A DNA stretch of 5,645 nucleotides, from NCBI GenBank assembly GCA_002393165.1, contig DGIF01000039.1, forward strand, positions 1-5,645, written 5' to 3'. The position numbers and the translations under genes were made by a program. Below the pieces are notes generated by a model. It ran no database searches and was not told the DNA's origin. It worked only from the letters and a program-made list of their open reading frames with translations. Of this stretch, positions 1 through 5,645 are shown piece after piece. The stretch comes from Candidatus Saccharibacteria bacterium UBA3829. GTDB taxonomy: Bacteria; Patescibacteriota; Saccharimonadia; Saccharimonadales; Saccharimonadaceae. Every line of letters begins with the position of its first letter. The first letter of the stretch is position 1.

Positions 1-1
1 C

Positions 2-1480
2 GTTGACCACGGCAAAACCACTCTGCTCGATACCTTGCTCCACAAAAAGACCGTCGAGAAAGAAGCTGGCGGTATTACTCAGCACATCTCGGCTTATCAG
101 TTGAAGCATGATGGTAGGATTGTTACGTTCCTCGACACCCCAGGCCACGAAGCCTTTGCGGCTATTCGCCAGCATGGCGCCATGCTGACCGATATCGTCG
201 TGATCGTAGTGGCCGCCGATGACGGTGTTAAGCCGCAAACCGTCGAAGCTATTAATTTTGCTAAATCCGCCAACGCCAAAATCATCGTTGCTATCAATAA
301 GATAGACCGCGAAGGTGCCGACATTGACCGTACAAAAGCAGATCTTAGTAACCATGGCCTACAGCCCGAAGAGTGGGGCGGCGATATTACCATGGTGCCG
401 ATTTCTGCCAAAATGAATCAGAACCTCGACCAGCTTCTTGATATGATCCTTCTCACTGCTGACATCGAAGAACTCAAGGCCGACATCGATATCCCGGCCG
501 AAGGCCTCGTCATTGAGTCCCACATGGAAACCGGCAAGGGCTCCGTCGTGAATCTCCTGGTCACCGGTGGGGAACTAAAAGCTGGCGAATTCATCGTCGC
601 CGGCTCGACCTATGGCAAAGTGCGCACCATGTTGGATTGGCAGGGCAAACCGAAAGGCAAGGCTACGCCATCTACGCCGGTTACGGTGACCGGGTTTAAA
701 GAGCTTCCGAACTTCGGCGATCGCTTTGTTGAGGCTAAAGATGAGAAAACCGCTCGCAAGATGGCCCTGCTCAACGCTCAAGCTGCCGCCGACGAAACCG
801 CCTCGGCCAATGTCACCAGCACTGACCTCCTCCGCATGATGAATACCGCTGACAATTCTAAAGTCTTTAATGTCATCGTCAAAGGCGACGTGCTTGGTTC
901 TGTCACCAGTGTGGTTGATAGCCTCAAACTCATAGATACGCATGGCGAGATTACACTCAATATTGTCTCGACCGGCGTCGGAGACGTCAACGAAAATGAT
1001 GTCTACATGGCAGCCGGCGACCGCACGGTCATTTATGGTTTTAATGTTTCGGTTCCGATCAATATTTCCAAGATGGCCGCTCGTGACGGTGTACCAATCC
1101 GCACTTACAAAGTGATTTACGAACTCTTAGACGACGCCAAACACGAAATGGAAAATCTCCTCGACGCCGAAATTATCGAAGAAGATAAAGGTGAAATGAA
1201 GGTGCTCGGTGTCTTCCGCACCGAAAAAACCAGCATCATTGCTGGCGGCGAAGTCCTGAAGGGCGACGTGAAACCTGGCTATCTTGCTCGCGTCGTGCGC
1301 GATAAACAGTATCTTGGCGAGGCCGAGGTGACTTCCACTCAAAAAGAAAAAATCGACGTTAGAGAGCTCGTAGCCGGTGAGACTGGCGGCCTCGCGCTAA
1401 AAACCACTCAAAAAATCGAACTGAGCATGAACGACCGCCTCAAATTCTTCACCCGTGAGACTAAAAAACGCACCTTGTAA
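2..1480 (+). CDS. infB: Translation initiation factor IF-2, 5'-truncated by window edge
   Basis: IF-2 is the cytoplasmic GTPase that recruits fMet-tRNA to the 30S subunit and promotes subunit joining. The frame is open from base 2, and the first visible residues (VDHGKTT) are the G1 P-loop, so the true start and the N-terminal domain lie left of the window; the TTG at 35 is not a start. Counting the first visible Val as 1: G2 Thr at 26 (GGITQ), G3 DTPGHE at 45-50 with catalytic His49, G4 NKID at 99-102, G5 SAK at 135-137. Domain II beta-barrel is about 160-250, domain III about 287-390, and the fMet-tRNA-binding domain IV about 397-492. The 492 residues from G1 to the end match the length I recall for E. 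coli IF2, so the C-terminus is complete. The visible protein has no cysteine, including at the two domain IV sites usually occupied by Cys. rbfA, a common downstream neighbour, is absent. Identity is secure. Confidence 0.97.
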   Translation, partial: VDHGKTTLLDTLLHKKTVEKEAGGITQHISAYQLKHDGRIVTFLDTPGHEAFAAIRQHGAMLTDIVVIVVAADDGVKPQTVEAINFAKSANAKIIVAINKIDREGADIDRTKADLSNHGLQPEEWGGDITMVPISAKMNQNLDQLLDMILLTADIEELKADIDIPAEGLVIESHMETGKGSVVNLLVTGGELKAGEFIVAGSTYGKVRTMLDWQGKPKGKATPSTPVTVTGFKELPNFGDRFVEAKDEKTARKMALLNAQAAADETASANVTSTDLLRMMNTADNSKVFNVIVKGDVLGSVTSVVDSLKLIDTHGEITLNIVSTGVGDVNENDVYMAAGDRTVIYGFNVSVPINISKMAARDGVPIRTYKVIYELLDDAKHEMENLLDAEIIEEDKGEMKVLGVFRTEKTSIIAGGEVLKGDVKPGYLARVVRDKQYLGEAEVTSTQKEKIDVRELVAGETGGLALKTTQKIELSMNDRLKFFTRETKKRTL

Positions 1481-1509
1481 AAATAACACAAGCGTGTCAT
1501 AATTAGTGT
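1475..1509 (+). promoter_or_regulatory. Predicted leaderless promoter of the PP2C-domain gene
   Basis: A -35-like TTGTAA (1475-1480) is followed by a 17-base spacer and a -10-like CATAAT (1498-1503), preceded by TGT (1495-1497), which makes it an extended -10. Six bases (TAGTGT) then separate it from the ATG at 1510, so the expected +1 is the A of the start codon. No Shine-Dalgarno sequence lies upstream of that ATG. The last three bases of the -35 are the infB stop codon. The same layout occurs before def on the other strand. Seen directly: the motifs and spacing. Inferred: sigma70-type promoter activity and leaderless initiation. Confidence 0.65.
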
Positions 1510-2985
1510 ATGGTAAGTCTTGAGAATCATGAAGCATATTTTTCACCAGGTGATAGCGGCGCAAGCGGCACCGATTGGAGCAGTCTCAGTGAGCTAAGCG
1601 GATATCAAGACCCTGCCGCCACGGAGCGACAGGGCGGACCAACCCGCCAACAACGAAAAATCATCGCCGCCCTAGGCTGGCCGGCACCAGACGGACACCC
1701 CAATATGGAATACATTAACTACCAAGACGTAAGTCTGAATCCTGGCGCCAAAGAGATGGTTCTCGATAAGTTCCGCACTGGCGCCATCACCGACCAACAA
1801 GAGCGTGAACTAATTGGCGGCATTAAGGGGCCACTTGATCAAAAATACAGCGAGAGGGCGGTGTTTCAGAGTATACGGAAAAAGGCCGACGAAGGAGATA
1901 AACAGTCCGAGCGCGAATTACGTATTGTTGGGTACATGATGGGGGGCGCAAAAGGATTCGGCAGTGCGCAAGAGAATGTTAACGAATCCTATATCATAAC
2001 AATATATACTCGCTATAATTTACCGCAAGATTTCCTAGCAGCAAACGATAGCCTTCTTGATAATATTGGACATAGTAGCGGCCCCAAGAAACGCGAAGCG
2101 TATTCCGAAGCCGTGCACGATCTCGCTCACAGAATTTATGGCAAGAAATATGAATACTTCGTGGCCCTCAACAAGTTGAAGGAAGAAGCCTTTTCTGGCG
2201 CTCCTAACCAGTATCAGGGTCCACCATCACGAAGCGAGCTTGAACATAGTTCGGAATGGATATCTGGCGAATCTGGTTCATGCCAAGTTTCGCGCGCTCA
2301 GACGCGTAGTGGCCGCATAAACAAGAGTAGACTAGAGGAGGGGCTCATTCCAGATGAGAGCTGTCAAGACGCAGAGCTTATCCGCTCAGACCAGCAGTTA
2401 TACGGCGTTTTTGATGGTGCCGGCGGAGAAAAGAATGGTCGAGCTGCAGCTATACTCTCAAGTCGAGTCGTAAATGAATTTTGCGACCAATACGTTTTAC
2501 AAAACGGCTCACATCTTGCATGGGTGCTTAATAGGGCCAACGAAACTGTCTATCGCGATCCATCCGCGGGCTATTCGACCGCCGTACTTACTAAGGTTAT
2601 AGAAGATGGCATAGGTGGCGCGCGTCTCGCTTATGCAGTAGCTGGTGATTCTCGCATCTATATAGTTAAGCCGTCTGGCGAAGCACGCCTTATCACTAAT
2701 GATGAAAGCGTGAATGGCAATCAGCTTACTAATTACCTTGGTAGATTTGACCAATCTGGGGAGTTTAACGTTGCCGTGCAGTACGGTGATATAAATCTGT
2801 CTAAGGGCGACAAGATTGTCCTCTGCTCCGACGGTATCACTGGCGATCGGGGTAGCGATCTTATGAGCGAAGCCGAAGTCGGCGAGATCGTATCTCGTTC
2901 CAGAAACCCAGAAGATGCCGCAAAGAATCTCGTCAGCAACGCGCGCAAAATCGACGATCGCACGGCCATTGTAGTTGCCGTCTAG
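1510..2985 (+). CDS. PP2C-family Ser/Thr protein phosphatase with unrecognised N-terminal region
   Basis: Predicted metal-dependent Ser/Thr phosphatase, 491 residues. The C-terminal part (about 255-491, the usual size of a bacterial PP2C domain) carries the family motifs: CQDAEL with Asp287 in place of the usual NxD, FDGAGG with Asp302-Gly303, GYSTAV at 354-359, AVAGDSRIYI at 376-385, YLG at 409-411, LCSDG with Asp441, and DDRTAIVV with Asp482. All four metal-binding aspartates are present, so activity is likely. Residues 1-250 match nothing I recognise: a Ser/Gly-rich start (about 11-30), then a charged, probably helical region (about 80-230). No signal peptide or membrane segment is seen, so it is probably cytoplasmic. 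The start at 1510 fits the leaderless promoter; the next in-frame ATG is Met66. ATA isoleucine codons are much commoner than in infB. The phosphatase call is firm; the substrate and the N-terminal role are unknown. Confidence 0.85.
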   Translation: MVSLENHEAYFSPGDSGASGTDWSSLSELSGYQDPAATERQGGPTRQQRKIIAALGWPAPDGHPNMEYINYQDVSLNPGAKEMVLDKFRTGAITDQQERELIGGIKGPLDQKYSERAVFQSIRKKADEGDKQSERELRIVGYMMGGAKGFGSAQENVNESYIITIYTRYNLPQDFLAANDSLLDNIGHSSGPKKREAYSEAVHDLAHRIYGKKYEYFVALNKLKEEAFSGAPNQYQGPPSRSELEHSSEWISGESGSCQVSRAQTRSGRINKSRLEEGLIPDESCQDAELIRSDQQLYGVFDGAGGEKNGRAAAILSSRVVNEFCDQYVLQNGSHLAWVLNRANETVYRDPSAGYSTAVLTKVIEDGIGGARLAYAVAGDSRIYIVKPSGEARLITNDESVNGNQLTNYLGRFDQSGEFNVAVQYGDINLSKGDKIVLCSDGITGDRGSDLMSEAEVGEIVSRSRNPEDAAKNLVSNARKIDDRTAIVVAV

Positions 2986-3009
2986 TCATCTTCGTGGTAT
3001 CATAACCGT
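2975..3009 (+). promoter_or_regulatory. Predicted promoter of the DUF5663-like gene
   Basis: TTGCCG (2975-2980, four of six bases match TTGACA) is followed by a 17-base spacer and TATCAT (2998-3003), preceded by TGG (2995-2997), an extended -10. The expected +1 is near 3010, giving a 5' leader of only about 14 bases. The -35 lies in the last codons of the PP2C gene and the spacer crosses its TAG stop. The arrangement resembles the promoters at 1475 and 5113 but keeps a ribosome binding site. Activity is inferred. Confidence 0.5.
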
Positions 3010-3015
3010 AAGGAG
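3010..3015 (+). promoter_or_regulatory. Shine-Dalgarno site AAGGAG of the DUF5663-like gene
   Basis: AAGGAG sits 8 bases before the ATG at 3024 and fixes that start. If the promoter at 2975-3009 is used, the site begins at the very first base of the transcript. Confidence 0.85.
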
Positions 3016-3023
3016 ATTAAAAA

Positions 3024-3311
3024 ATGCAATTTGACGACAAATTCTTACAAGAAATGGGCCTCGCGAGCATGCCGGAGGACCAGAAGCAAGCTTTTCTCGC
3101 CTACGTTCAGGAAGAGCTTGAAGTTCGTATCGGCGAGCGTATCTCTAGGGGCCTCACCGAAGCTCAACTCAGTGAGTTTGACATGATCACCGACCCGCTC
3201 GAGGGCGCCGCGTGGCTCGAAAAAAATCGCCCGGACTACCGCGAGATCGTCGCCCGCACAATCGAAGAAATGAAACAGGAAATCCGCGCCAATCGCGACA
3301 AGCTGCTCTAG
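3024..3311 (+). CDS. Small acidic protein, probable DUF5663 family
   Basis: 95 residues, Glu/Asp-rich and probably all-helical, with no membrane segment, signal peptide or cysteine. The pattern is a short lead-in (LQEMGLASMPEDQKQAF), a helix of the type EELEVRIGERIS, then LTEAQLSEFD, and a C-terminal AAWLEKNRPDYREIV segment followed by a charged helix. This layout is what I remember of DUF5663 proteins, often annotated in Saccharibacteria and other CPR genomes; the assignment is from memory, without a profile search. No enzymatic motif is visible, and an adaptor or regulatory role would be a guess. The start is set by AAGGAG at 3010-3015. The stop overlaps the ribosome binding site of the membrane-protein gene that follows, so the two are probably co-transcribed and translationally linked. 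Confidence 0.8.
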   Translation: MQFDDKFLQEMGLASMPEDQKQAFLAYVQEELEVRIGERISRGLTEAQLSEFDMITDPLEGAAWLEKNRPDYREIVARTIEEMKQEIRANRDKLL

Positions 3312-3315
3312 GAGG
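3310..3315 (+). promoter_or_regulatory. Shine-Dalgarno site AGGAGG overlapping the upstream stop codon
   Basis: A perfect AGGAGG lies 5 bases before the ATG at 3321 and shares two bases with the TAG stop (3309-3311) of the preceding gene. This supports the start and suggests that ribosomes ending one gene can begin the next. Confidence 0.88.
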
Positions 3316-3320
3316 ATATT

Positions 3321-3728
3321 ATGAACTCACCAACCACCCCGTCATCACCCCTTCCAGCCCAGAAAAAGATGCCCAAAAAAGAAAAAACCATCATTTGGGT
3401 CGGTGCCGGCATGGTTTTGTTCGCACTGCTATTTGCTTTATTCTTCCTCGCCTTGCCGAACATGCTCGCCGCAAAAGACCAGTGCCAGCTTGCGCTCGGT
3501 GGCGACGCGTGCTCCTACACATGGATGGTCGTTGTCGGCCTGCCAGCGTTCTTTGCTGTCGGTATTCCGCTAATTGTTGTCGGACTAGCACTCATGTTAT
3601 GGGCCGTCCTTAGATGGAAAAAAATCAAAAATCCCGGTCTGACCGCGTTTTTGGCCATAGCGTTACTCGTAGTATTGCTCGCGGTCATACTGCTACTATT
3701 GCGGCCCTTGAGATGGAGCGTGGTATAG
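3321..3728 (+). CDS. Small integral membrane protein, three predicted TM segments
   Basis: 135 residues, family not recognised. A Pro/Ser-rich then Lys-rich cytoplasmic tail (1-22) precedes TM1 (about 24-46). A short loop carrying Cys55 and Cys64 follows, then TM2 (about 68-97), a basic loop WKKIKN (99-104), TM3 (about 107-127), and an Arg/Trp end. By the positive-inside rule the N-terminus and the basic loop are cytoplasmic, which places the two cysteines outside, where they could form a disulfide. There is no cleavable signal peptide or catalytic motif. A perfect Shine-Dalgarno site sets the start, and the 9-base gap ties it to the DUF5663-like gene. An overlapping open frame at 3212-3613 lacks such support and is a shadow. 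That it is a real membrane protein is well supported; its function is unknown. Confidence 0.8.
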   Translation: MNSPTTPSSPLPAQKKMPKKEKTIIWVGAGMVLFALLFALFFLALPNMLAAKDQCQLALGGDACSYTWMVVVGLPAFFAVGIPLIVVGLALMLWAVLRWKKIKNPGLTAFLAIALLVVLLAVILLLLRPLRWSVV

Positions 3729-3745
3729 AGGGCAATCGCCCCTCT
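3727..3745. terminator. Weak candidate bidirectional terminator hairpin
   Basis: GGGC (3730-3733) pairs with GCCC (3738-3741) around the loop AATC. AGA (3727-3729) then pairs with TCT (3743-3745) across one bulged C. The hairpin begins inside the TAG stop of the membrane-protein gene and lies in the gap between the converging arms, where a shared terminator would be expected. No T-run follows on either strand, so intrinsic termination is doubtful. Confidence 0.35.
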
Positions 3746-3762
3746 GCCAAATTAGCTTAAGC

Positions 3763-4539
3763 TTAACGTGAATATCCATTCAGGAAGCTTTTCGCATCCA
3801 TCGCTTTGCGCCCCTCAGGCTGCAATTTGTCGACGGCCACATAAACGCCGTCAGCACAGGGGATCGTAAGCAGGGCCGTCTCACCCGGCTTTAGTATATG
3901 CGCCTCTAAAACAATGCATTTCGTGCCAAAAAAGGCATATTTCGGTTTCGGGAACCCTTGATAAGCCACAATTTTTCGAAAAGTCTGCTCCGCCGTATCT
4001 GTCTCCGGCGTCAGCTCCCCCATCGATTTCTCCAATTTTTCGCAAAAAGTCACCCCTAAGTCATCCTGTGCGACCGGTTCCGGCAGATCGCTAAGATGCG
4101 AAACAATCCACTCCGCCCCTGTTTCGGCCAAAGCCTTGTAGATTGTGTCCTTTTCTATCGGCAATCCAGATAGCGTAACCTGATGATAAACCGGGCCAGC
4201 ATCCATCGCTTTTACGAGTTTCATCACGGAAACTGAGAAGTCCGAATCCCCAGCGAGGATCGCGCTCTCTATTGGCGAAGGACCACGATATTTCGGCAAC
4301 AGGGAAGGATGGATGTTCAAAATCCCTTCCGGCTCGAACAACTCCAGCACATCTGGTTTGATCAGTACCCCAAACGATGCCAAAATCCCGTGCGCCTCTG
4401 GCATTTCGCGTTTAATCCTCTTGACTTCCTCTAAATCTCCCCGCGTCCTAGCGCGAAAAACCACCTGGCACTCTCGCCCTATAACTGCCAATGCATAATC
4501 CGCCAGAGGACCATTGCCGAAGAATATCACTTTTTCCAT
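3763..4539 (-). CDS. fmt: Methionyl-tRNA formyltransferase, compact form
   Basis: Transfers a formyl group from 10-formyl-THF to Met on initiator tRNA. From the chosen start the protein has 258 residues, against about 310 usually. It opens with a Rossmann strand (KVIFFGNG). The formyl-THF/catalytic core NIHPSLLPKYRGPSPIE holds Asn75 and His77, and MDAGPV holds Asp113; the 36-residue His-Asp spacing equals that of E. coli His108-Asp144. The C-terminal domain ends with the family signature LQPEGRKAMDAKSFLNGY. About 31 residues are missing before the catalytic His, chiefly the basic loop after the second strand that in E. coli Fmt contacts the tRNA acceptor stem. I start at the ATG at 4537-4539 because the family begins at this strand; upstream ATGs at 4548 and 4584 would overlap def. 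There is no strong Shine-Dalgarno sequence (only GGA about 10 bases upstream), so translation is probably coupled to def, one base away. Confidence 0.93.
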   Translation of the reverse strand: MEKVIFFGNGPLADYALAVIGRECQVVFRARTRGDLEEVKRIKREMPEAHGILASFGVLIKPDVLELFEPEGILNIHPSLLPKYRGPSPIESAILAGDSDFSVSVMKLVKAMDAGPVYHQVTLSGLPIEKDTIYKALAETGAEWIVSHLSDLPEPVAQDDLGVTFCEKLEKSMGELTPETDTAEQTFRKIVAYQGFPKPKYAFFGTKCIVLEAHILKPGETALLTIPCADGVYVAVDKLQPEGRKAMDAKSFLNGYSR

Positions 4540-4540
4540 C

Positions 4541-5113
4541 TTAATCATTCCACAGTTTTTCGTTATCTCGGATTTCCGACTCATAGTCTTCCACCGGCAC
4601 CAAATCTCCCTTGTCGTTCATCTTGTAGAAGGCCTTTTCGTCATCTCTGATGTGATCAATAAAAAGTATCCCGTCCAGGTGGTCGATTTCGTGCAGCAAA
4701 GTCCTTGCAAGCTCGTCGGTCGCTTTGATCCTCACCTCTGTGCCATCCTCGAGCTTAGCTTTCACTCTCACCTTAGTCGGCCGTGGTACCATTCCATAAA
4801 TCGAAGGCACTGATAGGCAACCCTCATAATCTCTTTTCATCTTGCCCTCGGCCCTAATCACTACTGGATTGATCAGCGCTGTGAAGGTCGCTTTTTTCTT
4901 GTCCTCCATATCATCTCTTACGATAATGATGCGCTTCAACACACCCATCTGAGGTGCCGCCATCGCAGCCGATAGCTCATAGGGGTGCTCTTTTTCCCAG
5001 TCTAGCGACAACTTCCGCATCGCGGCAATCGTATCTAGCACTTCCTTATCGATAGTGCTAACTTTTTTTGATCTCTCCCTGAGCCGCGGATCCGGCGTTG
5101 TGATTATTTTCAT
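4541..5113 (-). CDS. def: Peptide deformylase
   Basis: Metalloenzyme that removes the N-formyl group from nascent proteins. It has 190 residues, a normal length. All three motifs are present: motif I as SAAMAAPQMG (48-57), motif II EGCLSVP with metal ligand Cys99, and motif III HEIDHLDG with ligands His141 and His145 and catalytic Glu142. Motif I departs from the usual GxGxAAPQ: both glycines are replaced (Ser48, Ala50). Gln55 and the metal site are intact, so activity is expected. The C-terminal tail (about 160-190) is charged. The start follows directly from an extended -10 promoter with no room for a usable Shine-Dalgarno sequence, so the mRNA is probably leaderless. It lies between priA and fmt, a common bacterial order, and pairs functionally with fmt. 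Confidence 0.96.
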   Translation of the reverse strand: MKIITTPDPRLRERSKKVSTIDKEVLDTIAAMRKLSLDWEKEHPYELSAAMAAPQMGVLKRIIIVRDDMEDKKKATFTALINPVVIRAEGKMKRDYEGCLSVPSIYGMVPRPTKVRVKAKLEDGTEVRIKATDELARTLLHEIDHLDGILFIDHIRDDEKAFYKMNDKGDLVPVEDYESEIRDNEKLWND

Positions 5114-5148
5114 CCCCTAATTATACCATAAACAGATAAGGATTACAA
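5114..5148 (-). promoter_or_regulatory. Predicted leaderless promoter of def-fmt
   Basis: Read on the - strand: -35-like TTGTAA (5148-5143), 17-base spacer, TGG (5128-5126), perfect -10 TATAAT (5125-5120), six bases TAGGGG, then the ATG at 5113. The predicted +1 is the A of the def start codon. AGGGG abuts the ATG and is too close to act as a Shine-Dalgarno site. The last three bases of the -35 are the priA stop codon. The geometry is identical to that before the PP2C gene at 1475-1509. Promoter function is inferred from the strong consensus. Confidence 0.75.
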
Positions 5149-5645
5149 TAGCCCCGGCGGATCGAGGAAAACTCGGAAATTTTTATCTAACCCCTTGCAC
5201 GCCTCCATTAGCGCCACTCGCGACGATGCCCGCACCACAATTTCCCAGGTGTACCCCCCGCTCGTACGCTCATGAAAGGCCGGCATCGGCGGAGACGCCA
5301 ATAACCGCGCGTCACATGCTAATCTAGTGGTTAGCTCCCGTATCTTCTTTAGCACCAAAGCCTCAGTTTTTAGAGTAATTGAAAGCCGCACCACGTACTT
5401 ATACGGTGGGAAACCGCCTCTTTTTCTCTGATTAAGCGTATAATCTACAAACCCCAGATAATCCTCATTCACCGCAAAAGAAAGCACTGGGTGCTCTGGC
5501 CGATAGGTCTGGATAAATACTTCAGCGGTATCAAGATGTCCTCGCCCCACTCGTCCAATCACCTGCGTCAAAAGCTGAAACACCCGCTCCTCTGCCGCAA
5601 AGTCCGGTAAAGACAGCCCCGTATCGGCTGCCACCACCCCCACCA
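5143..5645 (-). CDS. priA: Primosomal protein N' (PriA helicase), C-terminal part
   Basis: PriA is the 3'-5' superfamily 2 DNA helicase that restarts stalled replication forks. Only the last 167 or so residues are visible; the gene runs off the right edge, and the GTG at 5641-5643 is an internal Val codon. Recognisable pieces in order: VGVVAADTGLSLPDF, AEERVFQLLTQVIGRVGRG (helicase motif VI, usually QVAGRAGRG), VFIQTYRPEHPVL, then the C-terminal domain with RGGFPPYKYVVRLSI and an ending FLDPPGLL that resembles the usual DVDPxxLL. The helicase core and zinc-binding cysteines would lie outside the window. Its TAA stop is embedded in the -35 of the def promoter, and def starts 29 bases downstream on the same strand. 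Confidence 0.95.
   Translation of the reverse strand, partial: VGVVAADTGLSLPDFAAEERVFQLLTQVIGRVGRGHLDTAEVFIQTYRPEHPVLSFAVNEDYLGFVDYTLNQRKRGGFPPYKYVVRLSITLKTEALVLKKIRELTTRLACDARLLASPPMPAFHERTSGGYTWEIVVRASSRVALMEACKGLDKNFRVFLDPPGLL

Noticed and set aside
35..37. TTG as a possible infB start
   Set aside because: The reading frame continues upstream to base 2 with the G1 motif VDHGKTT; the start lies outside the window.
97..1342. Several minus-strand open frames opposite infB
   Set aside because: They are shadows of the strongly conserved IF2 frame, with no ribosome binding site or recognisable protein pattern.
1486..1497. Inverted repeat ACAC-AAGC-GTGT between infB and the PP2C gene
   Set aside because: Only a 4-base stem with no T-run, so not a terminator; it lies in the promoter spacer and is too short to call an operator.
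2014..2019. Perfect TATAAT inside the PP2C gene
   Set aside because: No TGn before it, no -35-like sequence 17 bases upstream, and no start codon at the leaderless distance; probably chance in an AT-rich stretch.
3212..3613. A 133-residue open frame overlapping the DUF5663-like and membrane-protein genes
   Set aside because: Basic, low-complexity translation, no Shine-Dalgarno site, and it overlaps two better-supported genes in another frame.
4540..4584. Longer fmt start giving 15 extra N-terminal residues overlapping def
   Set aside because: The extra residues do not resemble the family's N-terminus, which begins at the KVIFFG strand, and they would sit inside the def coding sequence.
1478..5145. 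No TGA among the seven visible stop codons (four TAA, three TAG), hinting at UGA recoding
   Set aside because: Seven genes are too few; all frames read well with the standard code and no in-frame TGA is needed within any gene.

Overview
The window looks like ordinary chromosome from a small-genome bacterium of the Patescibacteria/CPR type, possibly Saccharibacteria (TM7). The pointers are a divergent cysteine-free IF2, a compact methionyl-tRNA formyltransferase, a small acidic protein resembling the DUF5663 family, and tightly packed genes with short promoters between them. The phylum is an inference from protein style and remembered families; no marker gene here proves it. No mobile element, CRISPR array, tRNA or rRNA is visible, and no gene-free stretch exceeds 38 bases.

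Left half, + strand (2-3728): infB enters from the left edge, cut inside the G1 motif. It is followed by a 491-residue protein with an unrecognised N-terminal half and a complete PP2C-type Ser/Thr phosphatase domain, then a 95-residue acidic protein (probable DUF5663), then a 135-residue protein with three predicted membrane segments. The last two are 9 bases apart and form a small operon. Right half, - strand (5645-3763): the 3' end of priA, then def (peptide deformylase), then fmt (methionyl-tRNA formyltransferase). def and fmt are one base apart. The two arms converge on a 34-base gap, with a short hairpin at the membrane-gene stop codon.

Translation initiation links the two arms: fmt formylates initiator Met-tRNA, IF2 brings fMet-tRNA to the ribosome, and deformylase later removes the formyl group. 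The PP2C protein may add phosphorylation signalling, but its substrate cannot be read from the sequence.

The most interesting signal is regulatory. The PP2C gene and def, on opposite strands, have the same promoter layout: -35 TTGTAA whose last three bases are the stop codon of the preceding gene, a 17-base spacer ending in TGn, a -10 of CATAAT or TATAAT, six bases, then ATG. The predicted +1 is the A of the start codon, so both mRNAs should be leaderless. A third, similar promoter before the DUF5663-like gene would give a leader of only about 14 bases that begins with its Shine-Dalgarno sequence.
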